Positions 52,201 through 60,089 are shown, counted from the stretch's first letter. The stretch is DNA of 64,000 bases from Flavobacterium sp. 20NA77.7 (GCF_031326205.1 NZ_CP133721.1:248001-312000); one strand, 5' to 3'. Program-made: numbers and translations. The notes: generated by a model not told the origin, from the letters alone.

Positions 52201-54411
52201 ATGAAAAAATATATTTTTCTCATCTTTTTGATGAGTTATTCGTTTGTGGCATTTGCTCAAAATTCAGTTTTTGGGACACTAAAATCAGAAACCAATAAAC
52301 CAATTATAAACGCAAAAATTACCGTTTACGAATCTAATAGTTATACATTTTCAAATCAGAACGGAGATTTTTTACTTACAAATATTCCTGTTGGAACATG
52401 CACTTTACTTATAGAAAAAGAAGGATTTGAAATAAAATCAGAAACATTTCAACTTGCGGTTAATGAAAACAAAAAAGTTGAAATTACGTTACAAACACAT
52501 GCACATCATATCGATGAAGTACTTGTTTCTTCTGTTTTTAATAAGACACAAAAAGAGAATGTCATGAAAATAGATCATTTGACATTAAAAAATTTACAGA
52601 GTCAAGGAGTCGTTAATCTCTCGGATGCTTTAGCTATTCATCCTGGTGTAAGTCAAATAGCAACAGGTAATTCTATTGGCAAACCCATTATTCGAGGCTT
52701 GAGTGGCAATAGAGTTTTGACCTATGCGCAAGGCATTCGATTAGAAAATCAACAATTTGGAGAAGAACATGGTTTAGGATTAAATGCAAATGGTTTAGAG
52801 AGTGTAGAAATAATTAAAGGTCCGGCTTCATTGTTATATGGCTCTGATGCTATGGGTGGCGTGCTCTATTTTAATCCAGAAAAGTACACCATGAGTGGAA
52901 AAACAAATATGGAATTAAATCAAATTTTTCATTCTAATACACAAGGGTCCAATACTTCTTTTAGTGTTAAATCGTCATCGGACTCGTTTAAATTTTTGTG
53001 GCAAAATAACTATACTACATATGCCGATTATAAAACACCAAATGGCGAATCTGTTGTTAATACTCGATTTATTGAGAAAGATATTAAATTAGGCACGGCG
53101 TATGAAACATCAAAATATACGGCAGATTTACGCTATAATTATAATTATTTAAATCTAGGATTGCCAGAACGTAATCTGGTTGATGTACAATTTAGAACGC
53201 CTTTATTTCCAAGTCAGCGTATTGATAATCATATATTGAGTTTAAATCAAAAAATATTTTTTACTAAGTCACGTTTAGAGTCAACAATTGGTTATGTTTT
53301 CAATAATAGAAAAGAAATTGAAAGTCCAGATGAGGTAGCGTTAAACATGAAGTTAAAAACATTTAATTATAATATACGCTATTATTTACCAACTTACGGT
53401 AAGTTTGAAAATATAATTGGTATCCAAGGACTGCATCAAAAAAATATGAATTATGGAGCAGAACGCTTAATTCCAGATGCAGTGATGTCTGATATTGGTC
53501 TTTTTGCAACAACTCAGGTTAATTTTTCCAAAAATGTGCTTCAGCTCGGTTTACGTTACGATCAAAGAAAAATAAATGCTTCAACTTTTGGCGAGGAAGG
53601 CGAAGAGGGATTTTTTCCTACCGTAAATAGAAAATTTGAAAGTTTTAATGTTGCATTTGGCGTAAAATCAAAATGGAATGACGCAGTTGTTACAAGATTT
53701 AATGTAGCAACAGGATTTAGAGCGCCAAATTTAGCCGAACTAACTTCAAATGGGGTACACGAAGGTAGCAATCGGTATGAAATAGGTAATGTTGCCTTGA
53801 AAAACGAACAAAATGTGCAATTTGATTTAAATGTTGATTACACAAAAGAGCACTTTGATTTTTTTGTTAATGGTTTTTATAATCATATTACGAATTACAT
53901 TTTTATTCAACCAACGGGTACTGAAATTGATGGTAATGTCGTTTACAAGTACACTCAAAACAATGCCGCTTTATTTGGTGGCGAAGCAGGAATACATTTT
54001 CATCCACATCCTTTCGATTGGTTACACATAACGAGTAGTTATGAAATGGTTATTGGCCAACAAAGAGGTGACTTAAATTTGCCTTTACTTCCCGCTAATG
54101 TTTGGAAAAATAATTTTAAAGCTAGTTTTAACATCAATTCAACGTTCAAAAATGCATATGTATTTGTGCAAGCAAATTATACATTGGCACAAAACAGAAT
54201 CAGCAGCTTTGAAACGCCTACACCTGATTATTTACTTCTCGGTTCGGGTATAGGAACCGATGTGCATTGGAATAAAGTAAATTTTAAACTGTTTGTATCG
54301 GGGACAAATGTTTTAAATAAAGAATATATTGCCCATTTGTCAAGATTAAAATCTGAAGCAATGTATAATATGGGACGGAATGTAATTTTTGGTTTAAATT
54401 TTAGTCTATAG
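52201..54411 (+). CDS. TonB-dependent outer membrane receptor
   Basis: A 736-residue outer-membrane active transporter. It has a signal peptide (residues 1-19, ending AFAQ) and a carboxypeptidase-like regulatory domain (about 20-100, SVFGTLKSETNKPIINAKIT). The TonB plug follows (about 120-225, with LSDALAIHPGVSQIATGNSI, PIIRGLSGNRVLTYAQGIRL and GPASLLYGSDAMGGVLYF) and then a 22-strand barrel ending VIFGLNFSL with the final aromatic-rich strand. It lacks a SusD partner, so it is more like a siderophore or metal receptor than a glycan importer. The upstream His/Cys protein hints at metal, which is inference only. The export signal and TonB box region are intact. Confidence 0.94.
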   Translation: MKKYIFLIFLMSYSFVAFAQNSVFGTLKSETNKPIINAKITVYESNSYTFSNQNGDFLLTNIPVGTCTLLIEKEGFEIKSETFQLAVNENKKVEITLQTHAHHIDEVLVSSVFNKTQKENVMKIDHLTLKNLQSQGVVNLSDALAIHPGVSQIATGNSIGKPIIRGLSGNRVLTYAQGIRLENQQFGEEHGLGLNANGLESVEIIKGPASLLYGSDAMGGVLYFNPEKYTMSGKTNMELNQIFHSNTQGSNTSFSVKSSSDSFKFLWQNNYTTYADYKTPNGESVVNTRFIEKDIKLGTAYETSKYTADLRYNYNYLNLGLPERNLVDVQFRTPLFPSQRIDNHILSLNQKIFFTKSRLESTIGYVFNNRKEIESPDEVALNMKLKTFNYNIRYYLPTYGKFENIIGIQGLHQKNMNYGAERLIPDAVMSDIGLFATTQVNFSKNVLQLGLRYDQRKINASTFGEEGEEGFFPTVNRKFESFNVAFGVKSKWNDAVVTRFNVATGFRAPNLAELTSNGVHEGSNRYEIGNVALKNEQNVQFDLNVDYTKEHFDFFVNGFYNHITNYIFIQPTGTEIDGNVVYKYTQNNAALFGGEAGIHFHPHPFDWLHITSSYEMVIGQQRGDLNLPLLPANVWKNNFKASFNINSTFKNAYVFVQANYTLAQNRISSFETPTPDYLLLGSGIGTDVHWNKVNFKLFVSGTNVLNKEYIAHLSRLKSEAMYNMGRNVIFGLNFSL

Positions 54412-54417
54412 ATTTAG

Positions 54418-54425
54418 TATATTTG
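54418..54425 (+). promoter_or_regulatory. -7 box (TATATTTG) for the prolyl oligopeptidase gene
   Basis: TATATTTG fits TAnnTTTG and lies 24 bases before the ATG and six bases after the receptor stop. The nearest upstream TTTG is 26 bases away, longer than usual. Confidence 0.6.
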
Positions 54426-54449
54426 TGATTCATAATTAAAAAATTGAAA

Positions 54450-56549
54450 ATGAAAAATATTATTTTACTCACAACACTATTAGCCTCATCAACAATGATA
54501 GCTCAACATTCTATTCAATATCCAAAAACAAAAAAAGCAGCACATAAAGATGTTTATTTTTCTAATGAAATTGAAGATCCTTACCGCTGGTTAGAAGACG
54601 ATAGAAGCGTTGAAACCGAAAATTGGGTAAAAGAGCAAAATAAGGTAACATTTAGTTATTTAGATCAAATTCCTTTTAGAAATCAACTAAAAGAGCGTAT
54701 GCAAAAGCTGTGGAATTATGAAAAAATTTCAGCGCCCTTTAAAGAAGGAAAATATACTTATTTTTATAAAAATAACGGCTTACAAAACCAGTCTGTATTA
54801 TATAGAAAAGATAATACAGGAAAAGAAGAAGTCTTTTTAGATCCAAACTCATTTTCAAAAGACGGTTCAACTTCTTTAGCGGGACTTAATTTTACCAATG
54901 ATGGAAAACTAGTTGCTTATTCAATTTCAGAAGCAGGAAGCGATTGGCGAAAAGTAATTGTCATGAATGCCGAAACAAAGGAAATCATTGGCGATACATT
55001 AGTCGATATCAAATTTAGTGGTGTTTCCTGGTATAAAAATGAAGGGTTTTATTATTCGAGCTATGACAAACCAACGGGAAGTGAACTTTCTGCCAAAACA
55101 GACCAACACAAACTATATTATCATAAATTAGGTACAAAACAGTCATTAGACAAAGTCGTTTTTGGTGCAGATTTTAAAAGACGTTATGTAGGAGGCTCAG
55201 TAACTGAAGATAATCGTTATTTAATAATTACGGCTGCAAATGCTACAAGCGGAAATGAATTATATGTAGTTGATTTAAACAAACCTACTTTTGTAATTCA
55301 AACGCTTATTGATTACATGAACTATGACTATGATGTAGTAGATAATAAAGGAAATTTATTTTTTATTAGTACAAATGAAGATGCACCTAATAAAAAGTTA
55401 ATTGCTTTAGACGTAACGAATCCCGTTAAATCAAATTGGAAAACAATTATTCCAGAAACAAAGAATGTTTTATCTATTTCAACAGGAGGAGGTTATATTT
55501 TTGCACAATACATGAAAGATGCTTTGTCATTTGTTAAGCAATACAACTATGATGGTACTTTAGTAAGAGAAATTAAATTACCAGGAATTGGAACAGCTAG
55601 TGGTTTTGGGGGCAAAAAAGAAGCAAAAACACTGTATTTTTCTTTTACAAATTATGTAACACCTGGAACAACCTACGCATATAATGTTAGCAATGGGGAA
55701 TCGACTATTTATCAAAAACCTAAAGTCGATTTTAATTCCGAATTATACACTTCTGAACAAGTATTTTATCCTTCAAAAGACGGTACAAAAATACCTATGA
55801 TTATTACATACAAAAAAGGCCTAAAACTAGACGGCAATAATCCTACTATGTTATACGGTTACGGTGGTTTTAATATAAGTGTTACACCATCATTTAGTAT
55901 TGCCAATGCGGTTTGGCTTGAAAATGGAGGTATATATGCTGTCGCAAATTTAAGAGGTGGAGGCGAGTATGGAAAAGAATGGCATGACGCTGGCATTCAA
56001 CAAAAAAAACAAAATGTATTTGATGATTTTATTGCAGCTGCAGAATACTTAATTCAAAAACAATATACATCTTCAAACTTTTTAGCTATTTCCGGAAGAT
56101 CAAATGGTGGGTTATTAGTTGGTGCATGTATGACACAACGCCCCGATTTGTTTAAAGTTGCCTTACCAGGTGTTGGGGTATTAGACATGTTACGTTACCA
56201 TACATTTACAGCAGGTGCGGGTTGGGCATATGATTATGGAACAGCAGAGCAAAGTCAAGAAATGTTTACCTATTTAAAAGGCTATTCACCTGTACATAAT
56301 GTAAAAAACGGAGTTGCTTATCCAGCGACGTTAGTTACAACAGGTGATCATGATGATAGAGTAGTACCCGCACATAGTTTTAAATTTGCGGCTAATTTAC
56401 AGGAAAAACAAGCGGGTTCCAATCCAGTATTAATTCGTATTGATGTAAATGCTGGTCATGGAGCGGGAAAATCTGTTAGTTCTACTATAGCAGAATTTGC
56501 AGACATGCAGGCTTTTACCTTATATAATATGGGAATAAAAAAGTTGTAA
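54450..56549 (+). CDS. Prolyl oligopeptidase (S9A), secreted
   Basis: A 699-residue serine peptidase that cleaves short peptides after proline. The signal peptide is MKNIILLTTLLASSTMIAQ, and the start was moved two codons in from a TTG to the ATG. Residues about 25-90 and 430-699 form the alpha/beta hydrolase domain. The middle is the seven-bladed propeller. The catalytic triad is visible as Ser551 in SGRSNGGLLVGACM, Asp at about 636 in GDHDDRVVPAHS and His670 in NAGHGAGK. PYRWLED near the N-terminus and YGGFNISVTPSF before the active site are S9A signatures. Expressed alone. Confidence 0.96.
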   Translation: MKNIILLTTLLASSTMIAQHSIQYPKTKKAAHKDVYFSNEIEDPYRWLEDDRSVETENWVKEQNKVTFSYLDQIPFRNQLKERMQKLWNYEKISAPFKEGKYTYFYKNNGLQNQSVLYRKDNTGKEEVFLDPNSFSKDGSTSLAGLNFTNDGKLVAYSISEAGSDWRKVIVMNAETKEIIGDTLVDIKFSGVSWYKNEGFYYSSYDKPTGSELSAKTDQHKLYYHKLGTKQSLDKVVFGADFKRRYVGGSVTEDNRYLIITAANATSGNELYVVDLNKPTFVIQTLIDYMNYDYDVVDNKGNLFFISTNEDAPNKKLIALDVTNPVKSNWKTIIPETKNVLSISTGGGYIFAQYMKDALSFVKQYNYDGTLVREIKLPGIGTASGFGGKKEAKTLYFSFTNYVTPGTTYAYNVSNGESTIYQKPKVDFNSELYTSEQVFYPSKDGTKIPMIITYKKGLKLDGNNPTMLYGYGGFNISVTPSFSIANAVWLENGGIYAVANLRGGGEYGKEWHDAGIQQKKQNVFDDFIAAAEYLIQKQYTSSNFLAISGRSNGGLLVGACMTQRPDLFKVALPGVGVLDMLRYHTFTAGAGWAYDYGTAEQSQEMFTYLKGYSPVHNVKNGVAYPATLVTTGDHDDRVVPAHSFKFAANLQEKQAGSNPVLIRIDVNAGHGAGKSVSSTIAEFADMQAFTLYNMGIKKL

Positions 56550-56577
56550 ATAAATACGATTTATAAAATACTATTTT

Positions 56578-56610
56578 AAAACCTGTAAAGTCACTTTTAC
56601 AGGTTTTTTT
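56578..56610. terminator. Bidirectional terminator between prolyl oligopeptidase and mtgA
   Basis: AAAACCTGTAAA and TTTACAGGTTTT form a 12-bp stem with a six-base loop, followed by T residues on the plus strand. The mtgA stop codon overlaps its right edge, so it can serve both convergent genes. Confidence 0.9.
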
Positions 56611-57340
56611 AATAACTTAATTTAGTCATTAAAATAAAACGTGCAATTTTAGCTTTTCTAGTATTGATGTAGCCACTACCGCTATTGGGTTTATACTTTC
56701 TTGGATTAGGTAATATGGCAGCAATGCCTGCAGCTTGTACACGAGTTAAACTTTTACAATCTTTTCCATACCAATGCTGACAAGCGGCTTCGGCTCCATA
56801 GACACCATCGCCCATTTCGATGCTGTTTAAATACACCTCCATGATGCGTTCTTTTCCCCAAATGATTTCAATAAGTACTGTAAAATAGGCTTCAAGCGCT
56901 TTTCTAAAATAACTTCTTCCTTGCCAAAGAAATACATTTTTTGCAGTTTGTTGCGAAATCGTACTTCCGCCCTTTAATCGTTTTCCTTTAAAATTACCCA
57001 TAGCTGCTTTTTGCATCGCTTTAAAGTCAAAACCGCTATGGTGGCAAAAGTTACCATCTTCACTCGCAATTACTGCTTTTTGAAGGTTTTTAGAAATTGC
57101 TTCAATGGGCACCCAAGTGTGTTTTGTTTCTATATCTTTCCCATCAAATGAATTTTCAAAATGCCTTATCACCATTAAGGGTGTAAAAGGAACGGGTACA
57201 AATTTATAGAGGATGACAAAAAATAAACTGATGATATTAAACCAAAGAATTGTTTTCCAAATCAATTTGAATATTCTTTTTTTTAAAGACACTTTCCCTT
57301 TTGTAGGCGTTGATTTTGTGTTTGATTTTGTAGCTGCCAT
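56609..57340 (-). CDS. mtgA: Monofunctional peptidoglycan glycosyltransferase
   Basis: Polymerises lipid II into glycan strands without a transpeptidase domain. The 243-residue protein has a short basic N-terminus, one membrane anchor (about residues 24-47) and the GT51 domain. The catalytic Glu94 lies in VIASEDGNFCHHSGFD, followed by LKGGSTISQQTAKNVFLW, the second Glu in KERIMEVYLNSIEMGDGVYG, and AAILPNPRKYKP. It is adjacent to the FAD oxidoreductase gene on the same strand (stop TAA immediately followed by its ATG), so the two are coupled. Confidence 0.96.
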   Translation of the reverse strand: MAATKSNTKSTPTKGKVSLKKRIFKLIWKTILWFNIISLFFVILYKFVPVPFTPLMVIRHFENSFDGKDIETKHTWVPIEAISKNLQKAVIASEDGNFCHHSGFDFKAMQKAAMGNFKGKRLKGGSTISQQTAKNVFLWQGRSYFRKALEAYFTVLIEIIWGKERIMEVYLNSIEMGDGVYGAEAACQHWYGKDCKSLTRVQAAGIAAILPNPRKYKPNSGSGYINTRKAKIARFILMTKLSY

Positions 57341-58459
57341 TTATATTAAATCTGCTAATTCTTTACCAATTAAACTTCCTATTGCTACACCCATTCCGCC
57401 CATTCTAACACCACAATATACATTGTTGCTAAGTTGTTTTACAATCGTTTTTTTTTGTAAACCTACTCCCATGGTACCACTCCAGCGATGCGCAATTTTA
57501 TAAGGTGTATCTGGCAAAATTACATTTTTTAAAACATCTTCCAAATGTTGCTGAATCAATTCGGTGGTGTCTAATGAGGTTGTTGTTTCACCATCAATAT
57601 CTAAATTGCGTCCGCCACCTATTAAAATGCGATTATTTATATTTCTAAAATACGTGTAACCTTTATCAATATGAAACGTGCCTTTAATGTTTAAATTCTC
57701 AATAGGTTCAGTAATTAATACTTGCGCACGAGCAGGTAATACTTCATTATTAGTTAATTCACGAGCAAATCCGTTAGTGGCAAAAAGTAATTTATGCGTA
57801 GTAAAGGAAAGGTCGTTTGTGACCACTTCAACGCTGTCATTTCCTTCTGTGTAGGCGCTCACGGTTTGATTGTTTAAGATAAGAATTCCATTTGCAATTG
57901 CTTTTTTAAGTAGCGCCTCCATCATATTACCTGTATCTAATTGCCCTTCAAACGAGTTAACTATAAAGGAGTCAAAGCAGTTTTTAAATTGAAAAGGGTT
58001 GTTTTGTATATGATAAACGGGTTCTTTAAACAAGGGTTTAACCAATTGGTTAATTTTTGGAATACTGTGTACACACGTTTCAAAAGTACTTTCGTTTTTG
58101 GTTAAAAAAACTTCATAACCACCATATGGTTTATAGTCAATCGTTTTGTCGCCTAAGTTTTTTCGAAGCAATTGCAGTCCTTCGTATCTTTTTTGTATCA
58201 ATTGGAATACTTCTTCTTCAGAATGTGTTTTTAAGTCGTCAAGAATCTCGGAAATACTGCCAAAACAAGCAAAACCTGCATTTTTTGTGCTTGCTCCTTG
58301 GGGTAAAATCCCTTTTTCAAGTACTAAAATTTTGGCAGCAGGGTATTTTTCTCTCAGTCGCAAAGCGGTGTGTAACCCTACAATGCCACTACCCACAATA
58401 GTGAAATCTACCTGCGTAAACCAATTTTTAAGTTCCCAATAACTGAGTTGCATGTACAT
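57341..58459 (-). CDS. FAD-dependent oxidoreductase (DadA/DAO family)
   Basis: A 372-residue flavoprotein of the glycine/D-amino-acid oxidase superfamily. The FAD-binding Rossmann motif VDFTIVGSGIVGLHTALRLR (G-x-G-x-x-G) is near the N-terminus, followed by LVLEKGILPQGASTKNAGFA. GYTYFRNINNRILIGGGRN and YCGVRMGGMGVAIGSLIGKE near the end form the second part of the FAD pocket. The substrate is unknown; the family oxidises secondary amines or D-amino acids. Two start codons are possible (positions 58459 and 58453). It is directly followed by mtgA, so a link to cell wall D-amino acid handling is conceivable. Confidence 0.88.
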   Translation of the reverse strand: MYMQLSYWELKNWFTQVDFTIVGSGIVGLHTALRLREKYPAAKILVLEKGILPQGASTKNAGFACFGSISEILDDLKTHSEEEVFQLIQKRYEGLQLLRKNLGDKTIDYKPYGGYEVFLTKNESTFETCVHSIPKINQLVKPLFKEPVYHIQNNPFQFKNCFDSFIVNSFEGQLDTGNMMEALLKKAIANGILILNNQTVSAYTEGNDSVEVVTNDLSFTTHKLLFATNGFARELTNNEVLPARAQVLITEPIENLNIKGTFHIDKGYTYFRNINNRILIGGGRNLDIDGETTTSLDTTELIQQHLEDVLKNVILPDTPYKIAHRWSGTMGVGLQKKTIVKQLSNNVYCGVRMGGMGVAIGSLIGKELADLI

Positions 58460-58487
58460 TTATTTAGAATGTAAAAATAAGAATTTG

Positions 58488-58517
58488 TTTGACGTATCGT
58501 ATAAAAATACTAAATTG
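58488..58517 (+). promoter_or_regulatory. Possible promoter at the left edge of the accessory island
   Basis: TTTG at 58488-58491 is followed after 19 bases by TAAATTG, which matches TAnnTTTG except for one missing T. It lies about 50 bases ahead of the first island gene. Spacing is right but the -7 box is imperfect. Confidence 0.38.
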
Positions 58518-58566
58518 CGTTATCAATAGGGTTTTCTTAAGCAAGCAAAATCAATAAAAGTAGCCA

Positions 58567-58962
58567 ATGATACAATTAAATTTGAAAAAGATTTTTATTA
58601 TTTTATTTTATTCATGTTTGATAAGTGCACAAAACAACACAAATCAGAATTTAGAAAAAGAACTATTAAAGGTAAAAAATCAAGCCTTTTGTGATTGTTA
58701 TTATCAAGCTACTACAAATGAACCTGTAAAATATAAAGATGGTTCTACCTACATACAGCTAATAAATTTAAAAGGAGAATATATTTTTCAAAATGAAGAT
58801 TATTCTAAAATGATAACGGATTGGAATAAAAAAGAGTATAAATCTTATGATTCTAATAATAATTTATATTTAATGAAATGTTTGGATTTTTATAACAGCG
58901 AGGAGTTAAAAAAATTTATTAATTCAATAAGAGAGAATGAATTAAGATTAATGAAAAACTAA
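58567..58962 (+). CDS. Small secreted protein, weakly Tai4-like (possible immunity protein)
   Basis: A 131-residue exported protein with a signal peptide (LKKIFIILFYSCLISAQ). The mature part has a Cys pair FCDCYYQAT, a KDGSTYIQL turn, and a third cysteine in the C-terminal LMKCLDFYNSEELKKFI. The Cys arrangement and the final CLDFYNSxEL recall the Tai4 family of type VI amidase immunity proteins as I remember them. The call is weak and based on pattern only. It heads an array of small genes separated by GC-rich repeats, with no toxin gene visible. If Tai4-like, it would neutralise a wall amidase in the periplasm. Confidence 0.6.
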   Translation: MIQLNLKKIFIILFYSCLISAQNNTNQNLEKELLKVKNQAFCDCYYQATTNEPVKYKDGSTYIQLINLKGEYIFQNEDYSKMITDWNKKEYKSYDSNNNLYLMKCLDFYNSEELKKFINSIRENELRLMKN

Positions 58963-58986
58963 TTTAATCCCCACTGCCTCACGGTT

Positions 58987-58999
58987 CCTTTCGCGTGGT
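58987..58999 (+). repeat. Repeat module A (CTTTCGCGTGGT)
   Basis: The bases CTTTCGCGTGGT recur exactly at 59335-59346. This copy lies between the first and second island genes, after ACTGCCTCACGGTTC. The GC content contrasts with the surrounding AT-rich DNA. Confidence 0.7.
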
Positions 59000-59051
59000 A
59001 ACGCAGAAAATAAATTTTGGCAAGATTTAGTTAAAACAATTACAAAACAAA

Positions 59052-59312
59052 ATGGAGAAAATAAAAATAAAAACAGTTTTATATTTATTAGCTTTTATAG
59101 GGTCGTTAATAATAGAATATTATCTAATTGGACTATCTTTTTTTGTTTTTTTTGGGAAAAAGAGAACTATTGACTACTCTGGAATTTCTTATTTAGATTA
59201 TTTGATGATTTTTTTAGATACTTTTGTTTTTGTATTAATTATTATCTTTTTTTATAAGTTTATTAGAAGTACAAAAAAATCTGATAACTTAGATATGTCC
59301 TCTAACGGATAG
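59052..59312 (+). CDS. Small two-helix membrane protein, island gene 2
   Basis: No family recognised. The 86-residue protein has two hydrophobic segments: residues about 7-33 (TVLYLLAFIGSLIIEYYLIG and following) and about 47-69 (YLMIFLDTFVFVLIIIFFYK). The tail is charged and hydrophilic (SDNLDMSSNG). The last codons lie in a repeat module whose second copy, at 59789, keeps the same coding (gat atg tc- tct aac). This suggests that the 3' end was swapped or shared through recombination. It is a plausible inner-membrane immunity or antitoxin-type protein, but function is unknown. Confidence 0.7.
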   Translation: MEKIKIKTVLYLLAFIGSLIIEYYLIGLSFFVFFGKKRTIDYSGISYLDYLMIFLDTFVFVLIIIFFYKFIRSTKKSDNLDMSSNG

Positions 59313-59346
59313 CGACCCCCGCTCCCGCGCGAATCTTTCGCGTGGT
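59292..59346 (+). repeat. Repeat module B, overlapping the 3' end of island gene 2
   Basis: GATATGTCCTCTAACGGATA at 59292 onwards covers the last codons and stop of the upstream gene and continues into CCCCCGCTCC. Almost the same string recurs at 59789-59818. The module ends with CTTTCGCGTGGT, shared with module A. Confidence 0.78.
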
Positions 59347-59368
59347 TCTAAATAAAAACTGATTTTAT

Positions 59369-59376
59369 TATATTTG
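59369..59376 (+). promoter_or_regulatory. Possible -7 box (TATATTTG) inside a small hairpin
   Basis: TATATTTG matches TAnnTTTG and lies in the loop of CTGATTTT (59359-59366) paired with AAAATCAG (59381-59388). The next gene starts 141 bases further on, so the leader would be long. No -33 TTG at the standard distance. Confidence 0.35.
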
Positions 59377-59410
59377 ATAAAAAATCAGATATGAGTAGAA
59401 ATTATAAATG

Positions 59411-59430
59411 CCCGATAGCGCGGATTTGCA
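59411..59430 (+). repeat. Repeat module C (ATAGCGCGGATTT)
   Basis: CCCGATAGCGCGGATTTGCA shares ATAGCGCGGATTT with module D1 at 59726-59738 and ATGGCGCGGAT with D2 at 59781. It lies in the 205-base gap between island genes 2 and 3. Downstream CACGAACGAAGTGAACTGGT is also GC-richer than neighbours and looks like part of the module. Confidence 0.72.
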
Positions 59431-59517
59431 CACGAACGAAGTGAACTGGTGAAGTAATAGATAGAAAGAAGAAAAATCAAGAAAAAGGACACAACAATTA
59501 ATCTAAATATAACTATT

Positions 59518-59718
59518 ATGAATTATCTATTAGCATTTTGTAATCTAATTTTAGGCATATATATATTGTATTATGTTTATAAAAAACCTTCTCCTATGTC
59601 AAATACAAATTTCAAAGGTTACATCGGAGGTGTTGGTTTTGTTTACGTAGGTATTATGGGGCTTTTGGGTAAAATGGATTTAATTCAAATATTTAAGGAT
59701 ATTTTTAACATAAAATAA
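59518..59718 (+). CDS. Small two-helix membrane protein, island gene 3
   Basis: No family recognised. The 66-residue protein has hydrophobic segments at residues about 2-20 (NYLLAFCNLILGIYILYYVY) and about 34-52 (GYIGGVGFVYVGIMGLLGKM), joined by a short polar loop (KKPSPMSNTNFK). It begins after a 205-base gap carrying repeat modules and ends at module D1. Small size and isolated reading frame lower confidence, but the frame is open from an ATG after an A-rich leader and the hydrophobic pattern is consistent with a real membrane protein. Confidence 0.6.
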   Translation: MNYLLAFCNLILGIYILYYVYKKPSPMSNTNFKGYIGGVGFVYVGIMGLLGKMDLIQIFKDIFNIK

Positions 59719-59720
59719 AT

Positions 59721-59750
59721 ACCCTATAGCGCGGATTTTAATCCGTGCCC
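59721..59750 (+). repeat. Repeat module D1 with hairpin
   Basis: ACCCTATAGCGCGGATTTTA, then ATCCGTGCCC. CGGATT (59732-59737) and AATCCG (59740-59745) form a small hairpin. Shares ATAGCGCGGATTT with module C. I recall closely similar strings in flavobacterial effector/immunity regions. Confidence 0.72.
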
Positions 59751-59770
59751 ACAAAGTGAAAACAAAAAAC

Positions 59771-59819
59771 AGCGACCCTGATGGCGCGGATATGTCATCT
59801 AACAGATAGCCCCGCTCCG
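59771..59819 (+). repeat. Repeat module D2 with orphan gene 3' end
   Basis: AGCGACCCTGATGGCGCGGA is followed by TATGTCATCTAACAGATAG and CCCCGCTCC. The part GATATGTCATCTAACAGATA parallels the coding 3' end of island gene 2 (Asp-Met-Ser-Ser-Asn-x-stop), yet no open frame enters it here. It therefore looks like the remnant of a gene that has been lost or replaced. Confidence 0.75.
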
Positions 59820-59840
59820 TAAAGTCGGCAGAATTTGCTG

Positions 59841-59879
59841 AGGGTTAAACCCTAATAAAACAAACCTAGCTTTTGCTAG
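59841..59879 (+). other. Two small hairpins in the leader of island gene 4
   Basis: AGGGTT-A-AACCCT (59841-59853) and CTAGC-TTTT-GCTAG (59866-59879) are perfect short palindromes. The second ends 15 bases before the ATG. Possible leader structure. A CAG/CTG pair at 59829 and 59838 lies just upstream. Confidence 0.5.
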
Positions 59880-59894
59880 ACAAATAAAATAACA

Positions 59895-60089
59895 ATGAAA
59901 AAAATAGAGTTTTGGGCAAAGGCTTCAAATTATTCAATTGCTATATGCGGTGTAGTTTTGATTGCCAAAATGTTTTTTAGAAAATACCTTGAAAATATTA
60001 TTGTCCCTGTATTGTTTGTAGGCGGAATTGCATTAATTGTATTCATTTTTTCGGAATTAATGAAGTTTATTTTAAAAAGAAAGGCATGA
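59895..60089 (+). CDS. Small two-helix membrane protein, island gene 4
   Basis: No family recognised. The 64-residue protein has two hydrophobic segments at about residues 12-28 (NYSIAICGVVLIAKMFF) and 36-58 (IIVPVLFVGGIALIVFIFSE, then LMKFIL), with basic ends (MKKIEFWAKA, LKRKA). The stop overlaps the next gene start by four bases (ATGA), so genes 4 and 5 are translationally coupled and probably work together. The paired layout resembles two-component small membrane immunity or toxin units, which is a guess. Confidence 0.68.
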   Translation: MKKIEFWAKASNYSIAICGVVLIAKMFFRKYLENIIVPVLFVGGIALIVFIFSELMKFILKRKA

